Shown: positions 16,327 through 24,024, counted from the stretch's first letter. The stretch is DNA of 41,820 nt from Pistricoccus aurantiacus (GCF_042682565.1 NZ_JBHUIC010000027.1), one strand, 5' to 3'. The notes: generated from the letters alone by a model not told the origin. A program made the numbers and translations.

Positions 16327-17633
16327 GCGGCCTCCCCTTCTTGCTCTTGAGCCTCATCAGGCCATTGAGAGACCGCCGTCAGGTCGAGACTGGCGACGGT
16401 GGCCAGGGCCTCCCCCCATTCCAGCCCCGGCAGCAGGTCTTTCAGGAGGGCGCTGGTGTCTCCCGGCAGCTTGTCGCCCCAAGCACCGCGCGGGGTTTCC
16501 ACCGCCTCGCGATTGGCGGTAACGACGTTGTCTTTTTGAGCTAATTCGGCGAGCCGCAGGGACTGGGCGATCTCCGCCAGACGCTGGCGCCAGCGGGCCC
16601 GAGTATCGCCTTCCTGCTGGGTGATCACGGAAAAATCCAGACGACGATAGGCCTCGTCATCAAGTCGCGTATCCTGGGCGATGCCCGTGGCTCGAGCGGC
16701 GAAGCCACCCAAGGTCTCAGCTTGTTCTTCATCGAGCACTCCACGCTCCGGTAAGTGCAGGGCGAAGAAACCCCGGCGTCTCAGTCGCCCCATGAGCGCC
16801 TCGAAGCGCTTTTCCAGCGCGCTGATTTTCGCCGACTCACAGCCCTCCGCTAATCGCAGAGCGTCCAATGCCAGATCCTCGAGCCCAGCCAGATGCAGCG
16901 CGTGATAGAGCGCTCGTAGATGATAGCGTGCCCGCTCCAATTCCAGCCGAGCGATGGGAACGTCTCGTTCGCGGACCTCGAAGAATGCCGGCGCCAAGGG
17001 GCGAGGAAAAGGCGGCGACTGAACGGCAAACTGCTGGACGATATCCCCCTGCAAGGTCACTTCCGCCTCGAGCCCCGCCGGCCACAGGGGAAAGAACGGC
17101 CCCAGGCGAAAAGTCAGAATATCCAGGGCCAGGCCGTCGCGCATGTCATCCGTGGGCGGCATGGCCATGGGCCGCCCGTAGGGCACGCCGCCCATCATGC
17201 CCTCCCCGCCGTGGCCGTCGTCGCCCAACCCTTTCCAGGGGTTGGGCGGCTCGTCCGTCAGCAGCCGAGGCGATGCGCCGAGTTCACCACAAAGCGTCTT
17301 GCGATGGGCGTCCACCAGGGCATCCGGCAGCGCTTCCAGGGAATCCACCCTGGCGACATCGGCCTGCTGCAGTTCCAGCAGCGGCTCGCTTTGATACCAG
17401 AGCGTGGCAAAGGGCGCGGGAAGCTGGTCATGAATCCGGCGCAGGGATTCCTGCATCTCCGGCGGCACTCCACCGGCCACCAGCAGGAGCGACGCATGGC
17501 GCGGCGAATCCACCAGCTTGATGCGCGGGTCCAGGGCAAGCCGGTAGAACGCTTCCTCGCCGCGCATACCCAAGGCGGGAAACACCGCCGCCGGGCCGCG
17601 AGCGGCTAAACGGCTGAGCCAGTTTATTGCCAC
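16323..17633 (-). CDS. NuoB/NuoD-like fusion protein lacking redox ligands
   Basis: 436 residues from GTG 17633 (GGAGGG upstream, start overlapping the nuoA stop by 10 nt). Residues about 1-110 resemble NuoB: SPRHASLLLVAGGVPPEMQE and RRIHDQLPAPFATLWY parallel the NuoB core around GSPREADVxIIAGT and LYEQMxEPKWVISMGSC. No CC pair or SMGSC cysteine exists; the only cysteines are C115 and C265. After a Gly/His/Met-rich linker (135-165), residues about 168-365 resemble NuoD: LTFRLGPFFPLWPAGLEAEV, LERARYHLRALYHALHLAG, then GFAARATGIAQDTRLDDEAY, RRLDFSV, GDTRARWRQRLAEIAQSLR. The region for NuoC is missing. It cannot hold cluster N2. I infer a structural cap on the membrane arm; function unknown. Confidence 0.75.
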   Translation of the reverse strand: MAINWLSRLAARGPAAVFPALGMRGEEAFYRLALDPRIKLVDSPRHASLLLVAGGVPPEMQESLRRIHDQLPAPFATLWYQSEPLLELQQADVARVDSLEALPDALVDAHRKTLCGELGASPRLLTDEPPNPWKGLGDDGHGGEGMMGGVPYGRPMAMPPTDDMRDGLALDILTFRLGPFFPLWPAGLEAEVTLQGDIVQQFAVQSPPFPRPLAPAFFEVRERDVPIARLELERARYHLRALYHALHLAGLEDLALDALRLAEGCESAKISALEKRFEALMGRLRRRGFFALHLPERGVLDEEQAETLGGFAARATGIAQDTRLDDEAYRRLDFSVITQQEGDTRARWRQRLAEIAQSLRLAELAQKDNVVTANREAVETPRGAWGDKLPGDTSALLKDLLPGLEWGEALATVASLDLTAVSQWPDEAQEQEGEAA

Positions 17634-17971
17634 TTGAACACCCCCTCCCGCCAGCCGTAGAGAATGCCCACGGAGAGAATGCCCAGGAACATGCCCATTT
17701 CCATTACCGCCATCATTCCCTTCTGCACGTAGACCACCGCCCAGGGATACATGAACATCATCTCCATCTCGAAGGCGATGAGCAGCAGCGTCATGGGATA
17801 GTAGCGGACGTGATAGCGGCTCCAGGCATGGGTATCGGGGAGGCCGCCACCGAGAAAGGGCGCGCGCTGGGGATAGGTGGGCATGGCCTGATGACGGCTC
17901 GGCCACCATTGCAACAGCAGGCCGCCGCCGAGGCTGACAAGCAAGATAAGCAGAAGCGCGAGCAGTTCCAT
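17624..17971 (-). CDS. nuoA: NuoA-like subunit, Met-rich
   Basis: 115 residues, three helices, first gene of the operon. The family block RYYPMTLLLIAFEMEMMF and YPWAV corresponds to canonical RFYLxAxLFxxFDVExxFLYPWA, with D replaced by E and the following E kept. The loop before it, which in NuoA carries the conserved ECG motif, reads APFLGGGLPDTHAW and has no cysteine. Residues 60-94 contain 10 methionines, an enrichment shared with the operon's NuoJ. The gene is transcribed away from copI, with two copies of a CopR-type operator in the shared promoter region. Confidence 0.9.
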   Translation of the reverse strand: MELLALLLILLVSLGGGLLLQWWPSRHQAMPTYPQRAPFLGGGLPDTHAWSRYHVRYYPMTLLLIAFEMEMMFMYPWAVVYVQKGMMAVMEMGMFLGILSVGILYGWREGVFKWQ

Positions 17972-18061
17972 GGTTACCCCGCTCTATCGATGGGTCGTCC
18001 TTGTTCCATTATCTACTAACTCTAATGTAATTCAGCCTAGCACAGAGCGAACGGTTCTTTC

Positions 18062-18077
18062 CTGAATCCAAGCTGAA
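18062..18077 (-). promoter_or_regulatory. CopR-type tandem operator, copy 1 (facing nuoA)
   Basis: Read on the minus strand: TTCAGCTTGGATTCAG, i.e. TTCAG-N6-TTCAG with an 11-bp period. It is a mirror copy of the site at 18096-18111, 16 of 17 bases matching over the extended unit. Eleven-bp-period direct repeats are the standard binding pattern of OmpR-family regulators. It lies about 90 bp before nuoA. Unlike the other copies, no good -10 hexamer follows at 10 bp; a TGCTAGGCT sequence lies further down (about 18033-18041). Confidence 0.6.
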
Positions 18078-18095
18078 CGGGGTAATTCTCTGATA

Positions 18096-18111
18096 TTCAG
18101 CATGGATTCAG
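18096..18111 (+). promoter_or_regulatory. CopR-type tandem operator, copy 2 with copI promoter
   Basis: TTCAGCATGGATTCAG, the same TTCAG-N6-TTCAG unit. Exactly 10 bp after it is TATAAC (18122-18127), a good -10. This is class II geometry, in which the regulator replaces the -35 element, as at PhoB-type promoters. It would drive copI and the response regulator and kinase genes behind it. Confidence 0.7.
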
Positions 18112-18163
18112 GAAGCTCCTTTATAACGCACCCTGCCATTCATCGAAACGAGCATTTCTCATC

Positions 18164-18646
18164 ATGCGCAAGACACTACTGGCGATCGCTATTGGCTTAT
18201 CCACTACCGCCGCCCTGGCGGCCGGTCAGCATGGCGGTGGCCATCAGGACGCCTTATCGGCGGAGGTTGGCCGCACTATCGCTTTCGAAGCCGGCGACAT
18301 GTGGTTCGATCCGGAGACGCTGGATATCACTCCGGGCGAAACGGTGGCATTCGAGATCACCAATACCGGCAATGTCCAGCACGAATTCGTGATCGGCGAT
18401 GCCGCCGCCCAGGCAGAGCACCGGGAGATGATGCGCCAGATGCCATCGTCCGGCGGCCACGACATGTCCGCCGGACACCATACAGGTGGCCATGGCAATG
18501 AGATGCCTGCGGTGACCATCGCCCCGGGGAAAACCGCTACCCTGGTATGGACCGCCCCGCAAGACGCCACTAAGGTGGAATTCGCCTGCAATATACCCGG
18601 TCACTACGAATCCGGCATGAAGGGCGATATTCATATTCAGGGATAA
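18164..18646 (+). CDS. copI: Periplasmic cupredoxin, CopI-like copper tolerance protein
   Basis: 160 residues. A signal peptide ends near residue 20 (ALAA). The mature protein is a single cupredoxin domain with a full type 1 copper site: H73 (QHEFVIGD), C142, H147 and M152 (FACNIPGHYESGMKG). An inserted His/Met-rich loop (residues 85-114, HDMSAGHHTGGH) probably binds extra copper. CopI proteins protect the periplasm from Cu(I) in several proteobacteria. It is followed 3 nt later by the response regulator gene, so it heads an operon that encodes its own control system. A tandem operator and a -10 lie upstream. Confidence 0.88.
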   Translation: MRKTLLAIAIGLSTTAALAAGQHGGGHQDALSAEVGRTIAFEAGDMWFDPETLDITPGETVAFEITNTGNVQHEFVIGDAAAQAEHREMMRQMPSSGGHDMSAGHHTGGHGNEMPAVTIAPGKTATLVWTAPQDATKVEFACNIPGHYESGMKGDIHIQG

Positions 18647-18649
18647 ACC

Positions 18650-19315
18650 ATGAAGCTGTTGCTTCTCGAGGACGACGACCTGCTGGCGGAGAGCCTGGCA
18701 GAAACCCTGCAGGACGAAGGCTATAGCGTCGATACGGCCACCCGGGTACGGGTGGCGGAATCCCTGATGGCCAGCGAGGATTACGCCTTGGTGATTCTCG
18801 ATCTCGGTTTGCCTGATGGCTCTGGCCTGGATCTGCTCGAACACTGGCGAGAACAAGGTCGCGATTTACCGGTGCTGGCACTGACGGCGCGGGATACCTG
18901 GGAAGACAAGGTCATCGGTCTGCGCCGGGGGGCGGATGACTACCTGACCAAACCCTTCCATGAGGCGGAACTGCTCGCGCGGCTGCACGCCCTGCTGCGC
19001 CGGCGCTCCGGCAGCACTACCTCGATTATCGAGGTCAACGGGATATCGCTTGACGAGCATACCCAACGCGTGAGCACCGATCAGAACGTCTGGCAGGACT
19101 TGACCGCCACGGAGTTTCGGCTCTTGCGCTACCTGATGCACCATCCCAACCGGGTGCATTCCAAGGAGCGGCTGCTCGATCAGCTCTACTCCCTGGAGCA
19201 GGACGCCCCGGCCCCCAATCTGGTGGAAGTGTATATCGGCCGATTGCGTCGCCGGCTGGGCAAGCAGCGGATTCAGACTCGGCGCGGCCAGGGCTATGTC
19301 TTCGTTGCGCCTTGA
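18650..19315 (+). CDS. copR: OmpR/PhoB-family response regulator, CopR-like
   Basis: 221 residues. The receiver domain has the acidic pocket EDDD (residues 7-10), phospho-acceptor D51 (VILDLGLPDGSG), T79 (ALTA) and K101 (DYLTKPF). The C-terminal winged-helix DNA-binding domain spans about residues 127-220 (TEFRLLRYLMHHPNRVHSKE, LVEVYIGRLRRRLG). It overlaps the kinase gene by 20 nt. Its location between copI and copS and upstream of copA is the reason for calling it CopR. It is the obvious candidate to bind the six TTCAG-N6-TTCAG sites found here. Confidence 0.88.
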   Translation: MKLLLLEDDDLLAESLAETLQDEGYSVDTATRVRVAESLMASEDYALVILDLGLPDGSGLDLLEHWREQGRDLPVLALTARDTWEDKVIGLRRGADDYLTKPFHEAELLARLHALLRRRSGSTTSIIEVNGISLDEHTQRVSTDQNVWQDLTATEFRLLRYLMHHPNRVHSKERLLDQLYSLEQDAPAPNLVEVYIGRLRRRLGKQRIQTRRGQGYVFVAP

Positions 19316-20630
19316 TCCGCGCAGCCTGCGTTTTCGCCTGCTGGTCTGGCTCGGCGGCATTGCGCTGATCGTGGTGGGCATCACCTGGATACTGCACGGC
19401 ACCCTGCTCAACGAGCTTGCCCGAGATTTTCTTGGCGACCGCCTGCGTCAGGAGGCCAGTTTTACCGTCAAGCGCCTGAATCAGGATTCTCTCTCGAACC
19501 AGCCCTGGCTAGATTCCTCGAGCCCCGCTTCCCAGGTCTTTCATCACCTTTATGCTCTTCGCCTGGGGGACGACGTCAGCTCATCGCATCCGCGCTGGCT
19601 GCCGCGTCTCGAACCCTATCTGCAAGACGCCGACAACGGCCTGCTTGAGCTGCACTGGCGGGATCGACACCTGCTGATCTATCGTGTGGCCTTTACCCTG
19701 GACGGCCAGCAGGGGGTCCTGTTGATTGGTGAGGACCTGGCCCAGGTCGAAGCGGGACTAACTGCTTTGCACTGGTGGGTGGCGGCTATCGCCGGCCTGG
19801 TGCTGGCGCTGTTGATTTTACTCAACCTGGTGGCGGTCAACAGTGGGCTGAGGCCCTTGGCCGCCTTGCAACGCCAGCTGGAGGAGCTGCGCAACGGCCA
19901 ACGCCAGCGCCTGGCCCTCGAGTTGCCCTCGGAGCTCGATCCGCTGGTCAACCAGCTCAACCGTTTCATGGACGAGCAAGACAAACGGCTCAGGCGTTCC
20001 CGGGAATCCGTTGCCAACCTTTCCCATGCGCTGAAAACACCCTTGGCCGCGGTGATTCAGGCATTGCGCGGCTCGCGGCCCATCGACAGCCAGCGCCGTG
20101 TCAAGATGCTCACCCGTCTGGAGGACATGCACGCACAGCTGGAAGCGGAACTGCGTCGCTCGCGTATCGCCGGCCCCTATACCGGCCAGCACACCAGGCT
20201 CAAGCGCGAAGCCGAACAGCTCATCGAGATGTTCGGCGCCCTCTATCCCGACAAGCGCTTTTCGCTGACCACGGCATTTGAAACGGCATCCCCCGGGCGA
20301 GACGTGATGGTCAGTGTCGAGCGTCAGGACTTCACGGAGATACTGGGCATCCTGCTCGACAACGCCGGCAAATGGGCCAAACATGACGTGCATTGCCATT
20401 TGACCTATAACACCCAGCTGACCATTCGCATTCGGGATGACGGGCCAGGCGTCGCGCCACAGTATATTCCCCAGCTTGGCCAGCGCGGCTTGCGTCTGGA
20501 CGAAGGGCGTCCCGGCCATGGATTGGGGCTTTCCATTCTGCGTCAACTGATCGAGCAATATAGCGGCAGGCTCTGCTTCGAGACTGCCAAGACCGGTGGC
20601 CTGGAAGTGATCGTCATTCTACCCACGTAG
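19296..20630 (+). CDS. copS: Sensor histidine kinase, CopS/PhoQ-like
   Basis: 444 residues. Helix 1 is at about 15-36 and helix 2 at about 160-181, enclosing a 120-residue periplasmic sensor domain. HAMP-like residues follow, then H244 in NLSHALKTPLAAVIQ, an H-box of the PhoQ type. The N-box is LLDNAGKWAKHD, and the ATP lid has DDGPGV and GHGLGLSI. The start ATG 19296 lies inside the response regulator gene. The periplasmic part has few obvious copper ligands (HH at 83-84 and scattered His), so the signal is inferred to be copper from neighbours, not seen directly; an envelope or cation signal is possible. Confidence 0.85.
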   Translation: MSSLRLDPRSLRFRLLVWLGGIALIVVGITWILHGTLLNELARDFLGDRLRQEASFTVKRLNQDSLSNQPWLDSSSPASQVFHHLYALRLGDDVSSSHPRWLPRLEPYLQDADNGLLELHWRDRHLLIYRVAFTLDGQQGVLLIGEDLAQVEAGLTALHWWVAAIAGLVLALLILLNLVAVNSGLRPLAALQRQLEELRNGQRQRLALELPSELDPLVNQLNRFMDEQDKRLRRSRESVANLSHALKTPLAAVIQALRGSRPIDSQRRVKMLTRLEDMHAQLEAELRRSRIAGPYTGQHTRLKREAEQLIEMFGALYPDKRFSLTTAFETASPGRDVMVSVERQDFTEILGILLDNAGKWAKHDVHCHLTYNTQLTIRIRDDGPGVAPQYIPQLGQRGLRLDEGRPGHGLGLSILRQLIEQYSGRLCFETAKTGGLEVIVILPT

Positions 20631-20648
20631 TAATACCGCACGTCCGCA

Positions 20649-20664
20649 CTCAGCATGGATTCAG
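20649..20664 (+). promoter_or_regulatory. CopR-type tandem operator, copy 3 (copA promoter)
   Basis: CTCAGCATGGATTCAG matches the other copies with one change in the first half (C for T) and the same 11-bp period. CATGAT begins 10 bp after it and can serve as a weak -10. It lies 55 bp upstream of copA, just after the copS stop codon, giving copA its own promoter. Confidence 0.65.
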
Positions 20665-20719
20665 TTTGCTCCGGCATGATGTGGCCAAACAACGTCCTTT
20701 TTGGCTACAGGAGTCCTGC

Positions 20720-22567
20720 ATGGTCACCACGAAGCCGCTTGAGCTTCCCGTTTTATCGCGTCGTCAACTGCTCAAGGGCGCCTCCGCCCTGGGGTTGAGT
20801 ACCGCCGCCCTCGGATTGCGCCCGGTCTGGGCCAATCCCTGGGGGCAAACCCATTCCTATGCCCAAGGCACGGCTATCGGACCCAACGTTTCCTTGGCGA
20901 TTCGCCGCGAATCCTTGCCAGTCGCCGGCCAATCGGCGCGGCCCATTACCATCAACCACTCAAGCCCCGGGCCCTTGATCCGCCTGCGGGAAGGCGACGA
21001 CGCGGTGCTGAGCGTCACCAACCTGCTCGACGAGGATACGTCGATTCATTGGCACGGCATGATCCTGCCGCCGGCGATGGACGGCGTGCCCGGGGTCAGC
21101 TTTGCCGGTATTGCCCCCGGCGAGACCTTCACCTACCGCTTTCCGGTCCGCCAGCACGGCACCTACTGGTATCACAGCCACTCCGGCCTGCAGGAGCAGC
21201 TTGGTCACGCAGGGCCGCTGATTGTCGATGCGCAAGAGCGCGAGCCGTTCCGTTACGACCGGGAACATGTGGTGCTGCTGACCGACTGGTCCTTCGAGGA
21301 GCCGGCGGACATCTTTCGCCACTTGAAGCTGGGGGAAGGCTACTACAACTTCCAGGAACGCACCGTTGCGGACTTCTTCCGCGATGTGGAGAAAAACGGC
21401 TTTGCCGACACCGCCGCCCAGCGCGCCATGTGGGCCAGAATGCGCATGAGTTCTCGGGATATCGCCGATGTCACCGGTCACACTTACACCTATCTGATCA
21501 ACGGCCATTCCCCCGGCGACAATTGGACTGCCCTGTTCAAGTCTGGCGAGACGCTGCGTCTGCGGGTGATCAATGGTTCGGCGATGAGCTACTTCGATGT
21601 GCGCATTCCCGGGCTCAAGATGACCGTGGTGGCCGCGGATGGCCAACCGGTACAGCCGGTGCCCGTCGATGAATTCCGCATTGGCATCGCCGAGACCTAC
21701 GATGTGCTGGTCACCCCCCAGGAGGACAGCGCCTATACCTTGTTCGCCGAGTCCATGGACCGCAGCGGCCATGCTCACTGCACCTTGGCGACACGACTCG
21801 GCATGGTCGCCGCCATTCCGGAACGACGCCGGATCGCCGATCGCGGCATGGAAGCCATGGGTGGCCACGGCGGAATGGAGATGGCGGGCATGGATCATTC
21901 GGGCCTGTCAGGTATGCAAGGCATGGATCACTTGAGCATGTCAGGCATGAAAGACATGGATCAATCGAACATGTCCGATATGAAGGGCATGGATCACTCA
22001 AACATGTCCAGCATGAGGGGCATGGACCACTCGAACATATCAGGCATGCAGAACATGGCCTCCGGTGAAACCACCGGCCTATTGCCCGTGGGTGCCGCCC
22101 AGCCTGGCTCACGCTACGACCAGCCGGGTATCGGTCTTGATCCCAGGGAGCGCCGGGTGCTGGTCTATCGCGATCTCAAGGCTTTTGCCCCCTGGCCGGA
22201 TCGTCGCCCGCCGAGTCGCGAACTGGAGCTTCTCCTGACCGGCAACATGGAACGCTACATGTGGTCCTTCGATGGCAAGAAATTCAGCGAGGTCGACGGC
22301 CCCATTCGCTTCTACAAGGACGAGCGGCTGCGATTGATTCTGTTCAACGACACCATGATGGAACACCCCATTCACCTGCACGGCATGTGGATGGAGCTGG
22401 AAAACGGCGCCGGTGAACTGATTCCCCGCAAGCACACCCTGAACGTCAAGCCCGGCGAGCGGGTCTCCGCCCTGATCACCGCGGACGCGGAAGGCAGCTG
22501 GGCCTTCCATTGCCACCTGCTCTATCACATGGATGCCGGCATGTTCCGGGTCGTCAAGGTCGCTTAA
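20720..22567 (+). CDS. copA: Multicopper oxidase CopA (periplasmic Cu(I) oxidase)
   Basis: 615 residues from ATG 20720 (AGGAG 8 nt upstream). A Tat signal (SRRQLLKGAS, residues 13-22) indicates export of the folded, copper-loaded enzyme. Copper ligands: HWH 110-112, HSH 152-154, and near the C-terminus HPIHLHGMWME and HCHLLYHMDAGMF, together the type 1 site and the trinuclear cluster. A Met/His-rich region at about residues 390-444 holds five 11-residue repeats. CopA oxidises Cu(I) to less toxic Cu(II). It forms a pair with copB. An upstream in-frame ATG at 20666 is rejected because it overlaps the promoter. Confidence 0.95.
   Translation: MVTTKPLELPVLSRRQLLKGASALGLSTAALGLRPVWANPWGQTHSYAQGTAIGPNVSLAIRRESLPVAGQSARPITINHSSPGPLIRLREGDDAVLSVTNLLDEDTSIHWHGMILPPAMDGVPGVSFAGIAPGETFTYRFPVRQHGTYWYHSHSGLQEQLGHAGPLIVDAQEREPFRYDREHVVLLTDWSFEEPADIFRHLKLGEGYYNFQERTVADFFRDVEKNGFADTAAQRAMWARMRMSSRDIADVTGHTYTYLINGHSPGDNWTALFKSGETLRLRVINGSAMSYFDVRIPGLKMTVVAADGQPVQPVPVDEFRIGIAETYDVLVTPQEDSAYTLFAESMDRSGHAHCTLATRLGMVAAIPERRRIADRGMEAMGGHGGMEMAGMDHSGLSGMQGMDHLSMSGMKDMDQSNMSDMKGMDHSNMSSMRGMDHSNISGMQNMASGETTGLLPVGAAQPGSRYDQPGIGLDPRERRVLVYRDLKAFAPWPDRRPPSRELELLLTGNMERYMWSFDGKKFSEVDGPIRFYKDERLRLILFNDTMMEHPIHLHGMWMELENGAGELIPRKHTLNVKPGERVSALITADAEGSWAFHCHLLYHMDAGMFRVVKVA
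21887..22051 (+). repeat. Five 33-bp tandem repeats inside copA
   Basis: Five consecutive 11-residue units of the form GMDHSxxSGMx encode a Met/His-rich copper-binding segment. The units differ at several codons, so the array is old enough to have diverged. Such repeats can change in number by slippage, which would change the copper-binding capacity of CopA. Confidence 0.85.
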
Positions 22568-22576
22568 GGACACATC

Positions 22577-23359
22577 ATGAAATCAGGAAACGCATTTATC
22601 GGTGCCGGCACCTTGCCGGTCGTGCTGACCACTCTGCTGGCCGCCACCCCAGCCACGGCCCAGGAAGGCTATGATGCGCCGGCCAGTTGGCCATCGCCGA
22701 TCACCGAACACCCGATTGCCACGCTCTTGGTCGATCGTCTGGAATACGCCTCGCCGGACAAGGGCAAGGACGCCCTGGTCTGGGACTTCCAGGCCTGGTA
22801 CGGCGGCGATGTCAATCGGCTGTACCTAGAAGGTGAAGGCGAAAATGCCCAAGGAGACGGTGAAGACGCGGAGTTCGAAAGCCTGGACCTCCTGTATAGC
22901 CGCCTGATCGCCGACTTCTGGGAGCTGCAGGGCGGTATCGGCTATCAGGGAGGTATCGCCTCGAACGACCATCCCGAACGCTACTTTGGCGTCATCAGCC
23001 TGCTCGGCTTCGCCCCCTACCGCTTCGAGACCGATCTCGATTTGCGCGTCAGCGACGAAGGCGATGTCTCCGCCAGCCTGGAAAGCGAATACGACCTGCG
23101 CCTCACGCAGCGAATGTTCCTGCAACCACGTCTGGAGGTCGCCGCCGCCGCGAGTGAAGCCCCGGAATTTGGCGTGGGTGAAGGACTGAATACGCTACGC
23201 ACCGGCATTCGGCTGCGTTATGAAATATCCCGCAAGTTCGCCCCTTACATCGGTGGCTACTGGCAGAAAGCCTACGGCGATACGGCGGACCTGGCGCGGG
23301 CCGCCGGGGATGCCACGGAAGGCACCGGCATCGTCGCCGGTATCCGAATGTGGTTTTGA
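22577..23359 (+). CDS. copB: Outer-membrane copper resistance protein CopB
   Basis: 260 residues. Signal peptide ends near residue 28 (ATPATAQ). The remainder is the CopB/PcoB beta-barrel: LVDRLEY, LVWDFQAWYGGDVNRLYLEGEGE, GYQGGIASNDHPERYFGV-type strands and a terminal aromatic residue (GIRMWF), as expected for outer-membrane insertion. The Met/His-rich N-terminal region seen in many CopB proteins is missing, so this is a short form. It begins 9 nt after copA and is co-transcribed with it. Its molecular role in copper handling at the outer membrane is not fully established in the family. Confidence 0.92.
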   Translation: MKSGNAFIGAGTLPVVLTTLLAATPATAQEGYDAPASWPSPITEHPIATLLVDRLEYASPDKGKDALVWDFQAWYGGDVNRLYLEGEGENAQGDGEDAEFESLDLLYSRLIADFWELQGGIGYQGGIASNDHPERYFGVISLLGFAPYRFETDLDLRVSDEGDVSASLESEYDLRLTQRMFLQPRLEVAAAASEAPEFGVGEGLNTLRTGIRLRYEISRKFAPYIGGYWQKAYGDTADLARAAGDATEGTGIVAGIRMWF

Positions 23360-23475
23360 CGCCTATCAAGTCCTTGGCGGGATCACCCTGCTTCCCGTGG
23401 CCTGGAAGGTGGCGCCCTCACGCTATCGAAGGGCCTTGAAGCAGTGGCTGCACCTGAGGTAGCAGACAGAGAAAT

Positions 23476-23501
23476 GCCCCGGTAATAACTATCACCGAGG
23501 C
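23476..23501. terminator. Hairpin between copB and the Met/Gln-rich gene
   Basis: GCCCCGGT and ACCGAGGC pair over 7 of 8 positions around a 10-nt loop in the convergent gap between copB and the minus-strand gene ending at 23523. There is no strong T-tract on either side, so termination is plausible but not certain. Confidence 0.4.
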
Positions 23502-23522
23502 GCTACGTAAATGGGTTGACGG

Positions 23523-23948
23523 CTATTCGCTATCGTTCTGCATGTCTTGTAGGGCCTGCATGTGCTCCATCATCTGCTGGTGCATGCCCTGCATCATGTT
23601 CATGCGCTGCTGCATCATTTCCTGACATTGCTTGGAGTCCATGTTCTGCATGTTCTGGCCCATGCCGCCGCCCATCATGCCGCCCATGGACTGATGCATC
23701 TGCTGCATTTGCTGCATATGTTCCCGCATCAATTGCTGACGTTGCTTCGGATCCTGTGTGTTGTGGAGCTGCTGCATCGTGCCTTGCATCGCCTGCATAC
23801 GCTGCTGCATGTCGTCCTGGTCCATCCCCATGCCCTGTTTCATCCCTGGGCCAGCGTCTTGCTGGTTGGAAGAAGCCTCCTGCTGGGCATGGACCAAGGG
23901 CAAGGTCAACAAGGCCGCCATGACACCGGTGAAGACGTACTTTTTCAT
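23523..23948 (-). CDS. Met/Gln-rich exported protein, copper-regulated
   Basis: 141 residues from ATG 23948 (AAAGGAGA upstream); a longer reading from 23984 would add residues before the signal peptide. The signal peptide ends near residue 20 (LPLVHAQ). The mature part is extremely rich in Met and Gln with helical heptad-like spacing (MQQRMQAMQGTMQQLHN, MGGMMGGGMGQNM, MMQQRMNMMQGMHQQMM) and one cysteine (KQCQEMM). Its location beside copAB and a CopR-type operator suggests a periplasmic Cu(I) sponge. It has no clear catalytic motif and I do not recognise a named family. Low-complexity composition makes homology searches unreliable. Confidence 0.8.
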   Translation of the reverse strand: MKKYVFTGVMAALLTLPLVHAQQEASSNQQDAGPGMKQGMGMDQDDMQQRMQAMQGTMQQLHNTQDPKQRQQLMREHMQQMQQMHQSMGGMMGGGMGQNMQNMDSKQCQEMMQQRMNMMQGMHQQMMEHMQALQDMQNDSE

Positions 23949-24008
23949 AACACTCTCCTTTGCTTTGAATGGCTTTATAACCAAGCATTCTCAGGTTAGA
24001 TGTTATAT

Positions 24009-24024
24009 CTGAAAATAAACTGAA
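24009..24024 (-). promoter_or_regulatory. CopR-type tandem operator, copy 4
   Basis: Read on the minus strand: TTCAGTTTATTTTCAG, again TTCAG-N6-TTCAG, although the spacer differs from the other copies. A third TTCAG lies just upstream. TAACCT begins 10 bp downstream, a possible -10, about 60 bp before the Met/Gln-rich gene. The identical spacing argues that this gene is in the same regulon. Confidence 0.55.

Noticed and set aside
16323..17909. Longer 528-codon version of the NuoB/D-like gene starting inside nuoA
   Set aside because: The first 90 codons only shadow nuoA; GTG 17633 has a good ribosome binding site and starts directly at the conserved part.
9639..17971. Reading the operon as an ordinary NADH dehydrogenase (complex I) operon
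   Set aside because: Five of the usual subunits are absent, NuoB/D are fused without Fe-S ligands and NuoH has lost its acidic loop, so normal NADH:quinone oxidoreduction cannot be supported.
18061..18112. Inverted repeat of 17 bp arms as a terminator or attenuator hairpin
   Set aside because: Each arm also occurs singly at unrelated promoters (20649, 24897, 29880), so the arms are operator copies and not a hairpin selected as such.
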